The notes under the pieces were generated by a model. It saw only the letters and a program-made list of their open reading frames with translations, was not told where the DNA came from and did no database searches. From Areca catechu (taxonomy: Eukaryota; Streptophyta; Magnoliopsida; Arecales; Arecaceae), in NCBI GenBank assembly GCA_021397845.1, contig CM038049.1, positions 102,888,877-102,952,876 on the forward strand: a stretch of DNA of 64,000 bases. The letters are read 5' to 3'. This document shows, piece by piece, positions 21,710-32,589 of the stretch; the stretch's first letter is position 1; each line of letters starts with the position of its first letter. The position numbers and the translations under genes were made by a program.

Positions 21710-23768
21710 ATGACTACTAGATCAGGAACTCCATACAAACATTCACAAGACCAACCAGGTTCTACCATGGACCCTAATTTAGAAGCTCTAATAGGAACTA
21801 TGACTGAGCAGTTCAAGCAATTGAACAATAGGTTTGATCAAATGGAAGAGAGAATAGAAACTCTTGAAGACATTCGTATGACCCCTACTGAGCCACAGTC
21901 ACCCAGATTGGCACCCATGCATCTTAGAGTCCAATGCCAGGAACATACTCCTGACCCACATCAAAGGAGTCCACACCATGATTATGTTGACCAGGATGAG
22001 AAAGCTCTTAGAAATATTCATCTAGATGCACCTACATTCGATGGAAACTTAGATCTTAAGGTGTATATAGATTGGAAGAGTGATATGGATCAATACTTTG
22101 ATTGGTATAAGATGTCAGAAGATAGAAAATTTAAGTTTTCCAAACTTAGATTGGTCCGTTAGGCCAGATTGTATTCGGGTAATGTTGAGCGTATTAGTCG
22201 ACAAAGAGGTGACATGCCCATAGCTACTTGGAGAGTTATGAAGGTAAAGCTTAAGGAGAAGTATTTACCCCTGTCCTATGAACAAAGACTCTTGGATCAA
22301 TGGTAAAGATTAAGTCAAGGAAATAAGACGGTGTCAGAGTGTATTGCCAAGTTTCATGAGTTCGTCATGAGATGCAATGTGGTTGAGTTTGAAGCTATGA
22401 CCTTGTCAAGATTTAGAGCAGGTCTAACAGAGGAAATCCAGAGAGAATTATTCCTGAGAGAGGTCCATGACGTAGACTAAGCCTACCAAATTGCTAGGGA
22501 CTATGAGAGATTTTAGAGGAGACCCCTATTTTGCTTACCCGAACCCACTAGGATTAATACTCCAAGAAGTAGGCCAAGTCCAAGCCCAAGTCCATCCAAT
22601 AGACCCAATCCTGCTACTCCATTAGTTCGTAGAGAAGATAAAGGAAAGAGCACTGAAGTTTGAAGAGAAGGTAATGCCCATTATTTTAAGTGCCATAAGA
22701 TAAGTCATTATGCAAGCAATTGTCCCACCAGAGTGTTACATATAGGAGAAGTAGAAGATGATGTCCCTGAACCCTTAGAAAACTATGAAGAAGAAAAAGT
22801 ATATGAGGCAGGTGTGAACCTAGTTGATGAGTATGAAGGGGATGAAGAGATCATTGACTCGTCGAAGTTTCTAGGGTTGTGAGATATATTTTGACCTAGG
22901 CTAAGGAGCAAGAAGATTGGCGTAGGACTAGCATCCTACAAACCTTTGTTAAGATAGGAGAGAAAGTTTGCAAGATCATCTTAGATAGTGGAAGTTGTGT
23001 CAATGCCATAGAACCAGTATAGTCGAGAGCTTAGGTTGTGTCAATGCCATAGAACCAGTATAGTCCGAGAGCTTAGGATTGTCCACCGTACCCCATCCTA
23101 ACCCATATGGTATCCTGGATAGATTCGACCTCAATTCCTATCAAATTTAGGTGCCAAGTTAGAATCCAGATCCAGTCATACCAAGAAAAGGTTTAGTACG
23201 ATGTTCTTCCAATGGAAATTAGTAGCATCATATTAGGCCGACCATGGTTGTATGATCATGATGCTATACTCTATGGTCATTCTAATTCGTGTTCTTTCAC
23301 TCATAAATGAAAGAAGGTTGTAATCAATTCCTTACCACCTAAGGACAGTGTTAAGTGAAGATTAAGTCACCTGAGGGACAAGAAACAAGGAATAAACATG
23401 ATTAGTGCTAAGGAATTGGAGCAAGAGCATAACGGTGGTTCACCTATTTGGATTTTGTCAACTAAGGAAGTTCAGGATCAAACCCATAAGGAACAACCCC
23501 AGGAAGTGTTAAGATTTCTAGATGAGTTTCGAGATGTATTTCCAGAAGACCTTCCTAATCACCTTCCACCCTTAAGAGATATTCAACATGCCATAGATTT
23601 GATCCCAAGATCCACATTACCCAACCTTCCCTATTATAGGATGAATCCTATAGAACATTCTAAATTACAATAATAAGTTGGAGAACTACTCCTAAAGGGA
23701 TTCATTAGAGAAAGCTTGAGCCCATGTGAGGTACCTGTCCTTCTAACCCCTAAGAAAGATGGCACATG
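21710..23768 (+). pseudogene. element G gag, protease and RT N-terminus (broken)
   Basis: It starts MTTRSGTPY, the family gag start. The first frame covers 150 codons and includes LDAPTFDGNLDLKVYIDW of the core gag domain. Stops follow at about 22160, 22305, 22478 and elsewhere. The zinc knuckle near 22680-22730 reads YFKCHKISHYASNCP, with the first Cys replaced by Tyr. The protease active-site tract ILDSGSCVNA is at about 22978; a 41-bp tandem duplication follows immediately (22994-23076) and shifts the frame. The linker and RT N-terminus (DVFPEDLPNHLPPLRDIQHA) are readable at 23398-23673. The gene is broken at KDGT (23757-23768), where fragment I begins. Confidence 0.88.
22994..23076 (+). 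repeat. 41-bp tandem duplication in G protease
   Basis: GTTGTGTCAATGCCATAGAA starts at 22994 and again at 23035. The copies differ by one inserted C. It lies just after the DSG active site and breaks the frame. Confidence 0.9.
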
Positions 23769-25068
23769 ATCGAATCAACCCTAACTTGTTGGAATATTAT
23801 CAGAGTCAGATTGATCCATACTCGACAGGGTCGAGTCTTTCCCACCCCGGAAGAATTGGTGCGGGCACCACAACTTGAAAAAGAATTCAATCCAATATAA
23901 TCAAGCCAGGTTCTTTAAGGATCTCAATGGAGTAAGTTACGTCTACCTTTGATTTCTATTTTATTTCTTTAATTAAACTTGAGTCCTGTAAATAGGAAAG
24001 TTTATATGGTATTTAATTGAGTTTGAGTCATGTAATGTTTTTAATTTAGTTTGAGTCCTATAATTAGGATTAGGTCCATGTCACTTTGATTTCTTAAGTT
24101 AAATTGGGTTCAATTTGACCTTGTAATTAGTTGCTTTTATCAATGGATCCATGATGGGTTTGAATTGGGTTCAAGATAAGCAAAAGGACTTGAAGATTAT
24201 ATGCCACAAGACACTCCAACCAACCATGCCAAGGTGGATGCCACATCATCAAGCTCACTTGGAGGCCATGTCATCTTCAAAGTCTACATGGAGGACACCT
24301 AAACATGCCACATCATTGAAGCTTTGGGCACCCAAATTGACTTCAAAAGGAAGCTAACCGACCACCATTTTCTCCCCATATCAAGCATGGTTCAACTCTC
24401 CTTCCACATAGCAAGCAACCTCCCATGATATTCTCTATGTATTTCTCCATGTGTTTTGAATTTTCAAATTGAATTGGAGGCTTACAAATAGCCCTCCAAA
24501 CCCCTCTTGTAAAGACATTGATTCATGAATGAAATTAAAAGAGTCTTCTTCTTCCACCAACTCTGAGAGCCCACAAAACCATCCTTTAGCTATCCTAATC
24601 TTCTCCTAAACCCACCATTACTCTAGCTAAAAGCTCTCCCAAATTCCAACCAAAGCTCCTTCACCACCTCCTTTCTTCAAGGCCGCCAACTTCAATCTTC
24701 AAAGAAGCTTCTACAACAGATTTTGGATACCATCCCTTACCTTCATGGGATGCCAACTCTAGTTGCAGCTCAAGGATTCCAATGAGATTACATTCTAGGC
24801 ACCAAATGAAGCAACTTGATCTCCTCCAACTCCATCCAATCCAACCAAACTATTCTTCCATGAAATTTTAGTATTTTTTCATTCTTCTTGTCATCTCAAG
24901 TCTCTAATCCCTTTCCTTTCTAGGGTTCCCCAAGATCATGAGTTGAAGAGGAAGTTGGTCTTGCCCTTGGAGCCTTTCAAGCCAGAGGTTTACATCTCTT
25001 GGCATGATAGTTTCAAGTACCAATCTCAATTCGGGAGTGCTGAAATTGAATCCCTACTAATGGCATAA

Positions 25069-25899
25069 TGTTGAGTCTCAGGTGGTGCATTTATAACTAG
25101 TTGGGTCAATATACATGTATTGATCTGGCCTATCATGGTATTCTATGATGTATCCAGGGCTAGGATTGAGTCCGATATGAGTCCGAGGTGTTTAGGCTCA
25201 GTTTTGGTCAATATGGGTCTTAGAGTCAGCTCTGTTGGTTGGGACATTTCAGAACAGATGATTGTGGACTGGATGAGTCGGCTTGAATGGGTTCGAGTCG
25301 GCTTGGTTGCATAGTCAAGAAACCTATAGACAGGATGAGTCGGCTCGGATGAGTTTGAGTCGGCTCGATTGCGTAGTCTGTCAATCCTGTGGTCTAGAAG
25401 AGCTGGCTCTGAGGATTAGAGTCAACTCGATTCCAGGGCTGAGCCGACTCTAGTGTTTAGAGTCGGCTCTGATGTTGGGTGAATTGTTTTGAATGGTGCC
25501 AACTGGGAGAGTTTTAGGATCTCGGTCATGTGTGACCAAGGTATATATATATTGTATACTCGTAAGAGGATAGAGTTGAGAAGAAAAAATGAAGGTGTAA
25601 CGAACTTCTTGAAGCAAAAAGAGAAGAAAATCCCTTTCTCCCACGAAAATTCCTTTGTTTCTCTTCTTTCTCTCTCTTCTCTCATTCTTGGTGTTCTTGA
25701 TCTTTACAGACCGGAATCCTACCATGATCTTCAATGGATATTGCTGGCATATGGTCATCCACAACCTGGTGATATGCTTCCATAATTGCTTTATTGATCG
25801 GGGCATTCGTTCTTGATTGGGAACAATGCTGCTCTTGAGGGTTTGGTTCTTTAGATCTGGTTAGATTTGAAACCAGAATTTTCCACACGTGAGACAACA
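25069..25899 (+). mobile_element. solo LTR O, copia-like, inside LTR of I
   Basis: It begins TGTTGAGTCTCA and ends GTGAGACAACA, giving a terminal inverted repeat TGTTG/CAACA. Removing it restores similarity of the I LTR to the G LTR (TGCTGAAATT... to CTTAGGTCTG). A TATATATATA box lies near 25542. Flanks CATAA and ATATT do not match, so the insertion is old or rearranged. Confidence 0.6.
25269..25473 (+). repeat. degenerate GAGTCGGCTC repeats in solo LTR O
   Basis: Two clear units of about 62 bp (GGATGAGTCGGCT at 25271 and 25333) are followed by two more diverged ones, one with the motif inverted (GAGCCGACTC). Confidence 0.75.
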
Positions 25900-26159
25900 A
25901 TATTGGTAAGAAAACCCTCCTTATTTCTTAGGTCTGAATATTTGAATGGTCTATGCCCTAGATAGGATGGTTTTCCAAGCCTTAGGTCCAATCTTCATGG
26001 ATGAACATGAAGCCCTAGTTTGAGTTATCCCTTGTTTGGTTTTTCCTTCATATGAATCTTTGCTATCTTGTGGTTGAATTTGTTTATGCTCGTAGGGATC
26101 ATTGCTCAACAAACTAAATCATCCACTAAATTAGAAATCATTCATCGCATGCCATATCA

Positions 26160-27061
26160 GAATGTGTGTAGATAGTCGAGCCATCAATAAGATTACCATT
26201 AAGTATCGTTTCCCTATTCCCTGTTTGGTTGACATGTTGGATATGATGGCCGAAGCCAAAATTTTCTCCAAAATCAACCTTAAGAGTGGCCATCATTAAG
26301 TAAGAATTAGACCTAGGGATGAATGGAAAACCACTTTCAAGACTAAAGATATGAGTGGGTAGTAATGCCTTTCGGTCTGTCCAATGCCCCCAATACCTTC
26401 ATGAGAATCATGACCCAAGTTTTAAGGACATTCATTGGAAAGTTCATAGTGGTCTATTTCGATGACATTCTCATTTATAGTAGAACGAAGGAAGACCACT
26501 TGAATCATCTTAGGCAAGTTTGTCAAGCCCTTAGATAAGATAGTCTCTATGCTAACCTCAAAAAATGTGAATTCATGACCCATAGTGTTATCTTTCTAGG
26601 ATTTGTCATCACCATTGAAGGAGTGTTTGCCCCCGAGAAGGTCAAGTCCATAGTTGAGTGGCCGGTATTCAAAAGTGTTCATGAAGTTCATAGTTTCCAT
26701 GGTCTAGCCATATTCTATAGGAGATTTATTCAAGGATTCAGTACCATAGTGGCACCCATTATCGACTGCATTAGGAAAGGAACCTTTGAATGGACAAAAG
26801 CAGCCGATAGAGCCTTCCAAGAAATCAAGGAGAGAATAACTCAAGCACCTATTCTAAGACTACCTGATTTTTCAAAGGTATTTGAGATTGCATGTGATGC
26901 ATCTGGAGTAAGAATTTGAGGAGTCTTGAGTCAGGAGAGTCATCCAATGGCGGAGTCTTGAGTCAAGAGAGTCATCCAATGGCATTCTTTAGTGAAAAGT
27001 TAAATGAGGCGAGAATGAGATATTTCACTTATGATAAGGAATTGTATATGGTAGTTCAAGC
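26160..27061 (+). pseudogene. element G RT core and RNase H N-terminus (broken)
   Basis: It resumes at [12 protein letters not shown] and runs through [22 protein letters not shown] and the catalytic [17 protein letters not shown] (about 26450-26500). The thumb and RNase H start (FLGFVITIEGVFAPEKVKS, FYRRFI, FEIACDASGV) are open from 26575 to 26919. Stops occur at about 26299, 26359 and 26537. A 32-bp tandem duplication at 26921-26984 shifts the frame at GVLSQESHP. The reading breaks at VVQA where element F is inserted. Confidence 0.88.
26921..26984 (+). repeat. 32-bp tandem duplication in G RNase H
   Basis: GAGTCTTGAGTCAGGAGAGT starts at 26921 and, with one change, again at 26953. The period is not a multiple of three and so breaks the frame. 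Confidence 0.9.
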
Positions 27062-27066
27062 ATTGA
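27062..27066. repeat. target-site duplication of element F (left)
   Basis: ATTGA, repeated at 40884-40888. Together they interrupt the RNase H codons VVQA-(L)-RYWRHYLLP of G. Confidence 0.93.
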
Positions 27067-27648
27067 TGTTAGGGACCGAGAGCCTATTTTATTTTATTTT
27101 TAGTCCTTTAGTCATGTATCACTTTATTCAAAGTGAGCCAATCGAGTCCTGTAATAAAGTGAAACAACTGAGTCAGTTGAGTCCACTTAGTCGGGTCCAG
27201 TCTTTTAGTCTAGTCAAGTCCAGTTAAGTCATTCAACTCAGGAGGAGAGTCATCAGTAGCCAGGAGATTCACCAGGTCCCCCAACCAGAGCTGGCCTTCA
27301 TGCACCCGGGCCCTTTCATGCCACCGAGCTCGCAAGAGAGAGCTACAGCCAAAGACAGGCCCACTGTTGACCGGCCCACTAGGGTTTCTTGGCCCATAAG
27401 TCAGGGTTTCTTAGCCCTCAAGTAATGTACCCTAGGGTGAATCTATAAATACCGCCCCTCCCCTCTTATATTAAACATCTTTTTTCTCATGAATACAAAC
27501 TAATATTGAAAGTTATTTTGTATGAGTATTTTTTTTCTCCGGATTGGAGTGGGTGTGACGCCCTGGTTCCCTATTCTTGAGTACAAGCCCTAATCCTCTA
27601 GTGACTTCTACGCTCGCTAGCGATCCTCCCCCGCTCTGTCCCGCATCA
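27067..27648 (+). repeat. element F 5' LTR
   Basis: It runs from TGTTAGGGACCGAGAGCC to GTCCCGCATCA. TATAAATA at 27444 is followed by CTCTTATA at 27463 and an ATGAATAC tract. It contains about 77 bp (near 27260-27335) that the 3' LTR lacks. Confidence 0.92.
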
Positions 27649-27651
27649 ACT

Positions 27652-27663
27652 TGGTATCAGAGC
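27652..27663 (+). other. element F primer-binding site
   Basis: TGGTATCAGAGC, three bases after the LTR end. Confidence 0.92.
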
Positions 27664-27725
27664 CCAGCGGATTAGGGTTTTCTGTTCCTCCCTGGCTTCC
27701 CATCGTTCCTCCTGATCTCCCAATG

Positions 27726-28992
27726 TGGTGCGGACACCAGAGGCACCAGAATAAGGCAGAGGCTTCTCAACCCTCTGTAGATCACTTAATTGACATTCGA
27801 GTCCACTGTAATAAAGCTTAGTCCACCTGAGTTGAGTCATGTATTAGTCAGCTCATGTTGAGCTAGTTCAGTCCAATATTAGTCAGCTCATGTCGAGCTA
27901 ATTTTTTTTTTTTGAGTCCTGTCCAAGCAAATTGAAGACTCAAGACCACTTCATACAAGTGAAGATCAAGTCCAACCTGATTGAAGACATGGAAGTTGAG
28001 CCCAAGTCTAACACAGCTTGAAGGCTTGAAGATCCAAAGAGGAGAAAATGAAAACAAGAACAAACCTGAAGCCCTGGACCAGCTGGAAGCAAACTGGGCC
28101 AGCCCAGGCCTAGGAAGGAATTAGGGCGCCATTTCTTATAGTGACCCTCCACTTGGTCGGCCACTTATGGTCACCCCCTTGGCCGACCAAGACAAGGAGA
28201 GGGAGAGCAATTTGTGTGGGATTTTCTACCTATGTTGCCTTATATTCCTAGTTAGGGTTTGGAAGGGAGAAGGAGTCCTATATAAAGTCTAAAGTACCCT
28301 TACTTGGGGCCCAAGGTTAAGGGTCAATTTAAGGGACCCAAGTCTCTTGTATGAAACTTGATTTTTGATATGAAATAAACCTTGAGTTCTTCTATTGATT
28401 TGAGTGTTACCCTGCTGTGTGCATAAAGGGGTTTGAGAGTTTTCTTCTTCCCGATGCTACAACCATCTTCCTATCGCCAGCCAACTTTCCAGAACCCTGG
28501 CCGCCCACTTTAAAAGACACCTTTTATATGATGTTTTCATTTATTTTCTTGATCTCCTCTGAGTTTTCTAACCCCTGTCAGGTCGTTTGCATGTCCCCGA
28601 GTTCCTACGAATCCAACGACTCCAGCCAAGCCTCAATCGGACCATCGAGCAGAAAGCTGGGTATCCGCGGGTCTTCGGCTCGGTTTTCCAGGCTGCATCC
28701 ATCGAGGAATGAGAGATCCCTTCACTGTGATCTTCATCGGGCACTTCAGATTTTGTCAGGTACACCCCCTCTACCTCCAGTAATTATATTGTAGGAGAAC
28801 TTGCCTTAACCGAGGCTTCTCAGCCCCGGTGATCCTTCTTTAATACTTTGCTAGTTCTAATCTGCATGCTTGAGTTCAAAATTTTATACATAATTCCCTA
28901 CAACTAATTTTGATCTGAAATTCAGAAATTAGTCACCTAACCCCACATATAAAACATACAAAAATAATAGCATGCATATTAGTCCAGAATCA
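27726..28992 (+). repeat. element E 5' LTR
   Basis: 1267 bp, starting TGGTGCGGACACCAGAGGC and ending CAGAATCA. TATATAAAG at 28279 is followed by CTCTTGTATGAA and ATGAAATAAACC. Where B has the C-type U3 cassette, this LTR has an unrelated GGCCAGCCCAGG...CTTGGTCGGCC segment. Confidence 0.92.
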
Positions 28993-29006
28993 TTCGGTAT
29001 CAGAGC

Positions 29007-29872
29007 TTAGATTAGGGCTTGTTTTCTACAATTTTTCAGTCCGTATATACTCTGTTATTTTTATTATTTCTCCCTGTTATGAACTCCAAAAACTCTAAAA
29101 TTTGTTTTTTTGGATTAACAAAAATTCATAGTATTTTCCATTATTTTGGCAGATTTTATTTTTGTTTGTTCAATCTCTGCAAGCCGAAATACAGCCTGCA
29201 TATTTTCAACTATGTTTTTTCAGCAAGACAATTTTGGAAGGTTTAGGGTTTTGTTTAGCATCTCTTTGCATATCTTTTAATTTTTGTATATTTCCTGCAT
29301 ATTAGGCCATAATTTGCAAGTTTCCTTCTATCTAAAAAAATACCAAAATAAAAAAAAAATACATATTCTCCAAAAATACCAAAAACATCTAAACCCTAAT
29401 TTGCATCATCTACCTGCAATCATTGCATAAACTATCTATAAGGGCACTCTTACTATGTCAGATGGGGGGAGGATTTGATCACCTCTCCTTAGCCCAAAAC
29501 CACATCCCCTGCATTCAGTCCCAAGCCTAACTTAAAACTTATTAGACTTAATTTTCCCTAGTGGGCTAGGGACGCCAACTGGTCGGGTCCGGGCAAAGTG
29601 TCAGATCATTGTGTCAAGCTAACTTGTGTGTGCTTTGTGCTCGGTGTCTAGAATGATGGTTTAGGGATTCAATCTCGAAGGGCTTGTGTGCTGGTCTACC
29701 TACCTGGCCAATCTCTGATTGGTATCTAGGATTGGCAATCAGGGACCTAACACTCCCCTTACACCTGCCTGGCTGAGTATAGGGTTACTATAGGCTAGCT
29801 TGCTACTCTGATTGAGCCCTTAGCTTTGGACTCTAGGTCTAGTCAGCTGTAGTCGGTTTGATCGAGTCTTGC
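29007..29872 (+). other. element E leader
   Basis: Homologous to the leader of B over its full length. No credible coding frame; a 75-codon frame at 29019-29246 is in AT-rich leader. Confidence 0.7.
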
Positions 29873-31264
29873 ATGAGCACTAGATCAGGGGTTTCATATC
29901 ATCCACCATCTCCACTTTTGGCTGAACCCATGGATAACCTTGAAGCCAAGATTAATGCACTCACTGAGCAGCTAGCCCAATCCATGGCCCAGTTGACTAC
30001 CCAGTTAACTCAGTCCGGTACCCAAACCAACAATAGAGTTGACCATCTTGCCAATAGGTTTGATCAATTAGAAGGCCGTGTAGGGACCATAGAAAGAACC
30101 CATGGGTCACAGTCTGAGCCAGATCCTGAGTCCCCTCAACCTAGGAGGACCCCAAACCCTAATCATACCATGAGGTCGAACCTAGGAGAGCCCCTCATCC
30201 TGACCCATATTATAACTCTCAACCTTGGAGGACCTCAAATCCTGATCCATACCATGAGGTCGAACCTAGGAGAGCCCCTCATCCTGACCCATATTATAAC
30301 CCTCAACCTAGGAGGACCCCAAACCCTGATCCATACCATGAGGTCGAACCTAGGAGAGCCCCTCATCCTGACCCATACTATAATCTTGAGTCTAGGAGGA
30401 CCCCAAACCCTGATCCATACCTTGAGCCTAAACATAGAAGAGACCATCATTCTGACCCAATACCTGAGGTACGTCCTAGAAGACCCAATCAGGATTTTGT
30501 AGACCAGGAGGACCGATCCTATAGACATGTTAAGCTTGATGCCCCAACTTTTGATGGTTGTCTAGATCCTAAGGTCTATATAGAGTGGGAGGGAGAGATG
30601 GATCAATATTTTGAGTGGTATGATATGACGGAGGAGCGTAAATTTAGGTTTGCTAAGCTTAAGTTGGTTCGGGAGTCTGGGTTACATTGGGCTAGTGTTG
30701 AGAGAACCCTTAGTCTAGGAGGGCGTGATCCTATAACCACCTGGTGGGCCATGAAGGGTAAGCTTAGGACAAGATACGTTCCACCTTCATATCGTAGTGA
30801 TTTACTAGATCAGTGGCAATGATTTAATCAGGGTAACAGGAGTATAGATGAGTACATCGCAAAATTGGATGAGTATTCCATGCGATGAGATTTGAGGGAG
30901 TCTGAGGATGTTGTCTTATCTAGGTTTAGGGCTGGACTGAGAGATGACATTAAGAAAGAGCTCTATATGAGAGAGGTTAGAGACCTGGACCATGCTTACC
31001 AGATTGCTAGGGATCATGAGCGTTTTCATAGAGGGCAAGTTTACCGTAGACCTGAGCCCACTAGATACCCTAGTCAGTATCCAGGAGTTAGCCAACCCCA
31101 CCAGAGCCAACCCATGCCCAGCCGACCTAGCCCGAGTCAACCTAGTCCTAGTCAGCCAGGCCCGAGTCAACCCAGTACTAGTTAGCCAGGCCCGAGTCGA
31201 CCCCAGCCTAGTACTCCTTTGACCCATAAGGATGATCGAGGAAAATCTGTAGAAGTCAATAAGA
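29873..31264 (+). pseudogene. element E gag, first part (frameshift and stops)
   Basis: The start MSTRSGVSYHPP at 29873 matches B; an upstream in-frame ATG at 29858 adds five residues and is less likely. Residues about 15-75 form the Gln-rich coiled-coil-like part. A one-base loss near 30162 shifts the frame inside the 14-residue repeats. In the next frame the core gag domain is readable: LDAPTFDGCLDPKVYIEWEG, then MDQYFEWYDMTEERKFRFAK, then RFRAGLRDDIKKELYMREVR. Stops lie at about 30821, 30886 and 31183; the first fits CGA to TGA. A Pro/Ser/Gln-rich linker (31080-31215) leads to the solo LTR H. Confidence 0.88.
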
Positions 31265-31269
31265 GTTAC
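31265..31269. repeat. target-site duplication of solo LTR H (left)
   Basis: GTTAC, repeated at 32585-32589. Confidence 0.92.
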
Positions 31270-32584
31270 TGATACGGCACGATGATGAGAATGCAATCTA
31301 AATGATGAATTGAGAAATGAGAGCAATGAAGCCTATTAACAGGTACTAAATTTCAGATCAAAAGTATTAAGGTAAAGCTATGGAAGGAGCACGGAAATTT
31401 GGAACTTACGCCGTGATGTAGTTATTTAAATCCTAGAGAAGATTAGGGCTAATGATTATGGAATCTAAACCTAGGAAAACTGTCTTCAATAACCCAGACT
31501 CAAGAATATTAGAAGAGAATTGTTACCATGATGAGCACTCCTTGTTGGTGTAGATTCGTTGAAGCAATCAAATAAACAAGCCCTGGATGAAAAGATGACT
31601 CTTCCATCGAAACAAGTTCTCACTGTATTTGATCTGATGGCAATGACCCCCTTCTTGAACTCCGGATCGTAGAAGGAACCCTACGCAATGAAGGAATTAG
31701 GACTAGACTGATTTGAAGGAATACCAAATTAAAGTAGGAGGAAGGAATTAAGAAAACAAGTGGTCGTTGAGGGAAGATGGGATCCTTGGAGAAGTCGTTG
31801 GCTTGGGAGGTAGAAGATCACACGCCAAGATTGAAACACAACCACACTACAAAATACTTGCTTCTTAGAAAAACTACTCCTTCTTGTTTCATTATCCAAA
31901 AGCTCCCTTTACCATGGCCGTACAAGAGGCTTTTATTGGCCTTTCAATCAATTTGAAATTCCCCATATCATGGAGAAATATTAGTGGGGGTTACATGAAA
32001 TGTGGAGGATTTGGTGGAGGGTTACATGGAATGTGAAGGATTTGGTGGAGGGTTACATGGAATGTGGAGGATTTGAATCCTTGGTCCCCACTTGAAGTTG
32101 GCGCCTCTTGGTGATTACTTGGCAAGGTGAGTTGGCATGGTGAGGTCCCCACTTTGAAGTTGTTTTGATGTGGCACCACTTGGTGATGACTTGGCAAAGT
32201 GAGTTGGCATGGCAAGGTGGTTTCCAAATCCAATGATGTGGCAAGGTGAGATGGCATGGTGACATGGCGCATCCTTCTCCATGGCACCCCTTGGAGATGA
32301 CTTGGCAAAAAGGTGATGTGGCATTCTTTGGTGATGAGTTGGCATAGGTGGTTCATGATGATGTGGCGCTCCAAGTAAAGCTGGTCTGGCCCAATTTAAA
32401 GTAGCTCTTGAACTTGACTCAGTATAAAGCCTAATTGACTTTAATTGAACTTTAAAACTCCAAAAGAAAATAAAACAGGACTTAATAAACATACAGGACT
32501 CATACGAGACTTGAGTTCCTAGTCTCAATCCATAAAGAACTTGGTATTAGTTGAAGCTTCTTTCTGAACCTGGTGCCCCCACCA
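31270..32584 (-). mobile_element. solo LTR H (minus strand) in gag of E
   Basis: 1315 bp. Plus-strand limits TGATACGGCACGATG and GTGCCCCCACCA, that is, TGGTGGGGGCACC...ATCA on the minus strand. GTTAC flanks it on both sides, and gag of E continues after it. No internal region is present, so it arose by LTR-LTR recombination. Its start resembles family C but the body differs. Confidence 0.92.
31985..32345 (-). repeat. short tandem repeats within solo LTR H
   Basis: Three copies of a roughly 33-bp unit (GGTGGAGGGTTACATGGAAT, about 31985-32075) are followed by several looser units around GATGACTTGGCAAGGTGAGT (32100-32345). The antisense open frames here result from these repeats. Confidence 0.8.
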
Positions 32585-32589
32585 GTTAC

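Larger units (their letters stand above)
23769..26159 (+). mobile_element. fragment I: 5'-truncated Ty3/gypsy end with a long LTR, inside G RT
   Basis: About 85 bp of pol end (RINPNLL..., inverted repeat ACTCGACAGGGTCGAGT at about 23819, PPT) lead into an LTR that starts at 23857 (TGGTGCGGGCACCACAAC) and ends near CATATCA at 26159. The G coding sequence KDGT-(W)-RMCVDSRAI is split exactly here. The left end is not an LTR and no clear target-site duplication is present, so most of I was deleted. Solo LTR O lies inside the LTR. Confidence 0.78.

Noticed and set aside
25064..25904. Target-site duplication for solo LTR O
   Set aside because: The flanks CATAA and ATATT do not match; only the LTR-like ends support the call.
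31985..32345. Repeat-spacer look of LTR H as a CRISPR-like array
   Set aside because: Units are irregular, spacers are not unique, and the sequence is plant LTR DNA.
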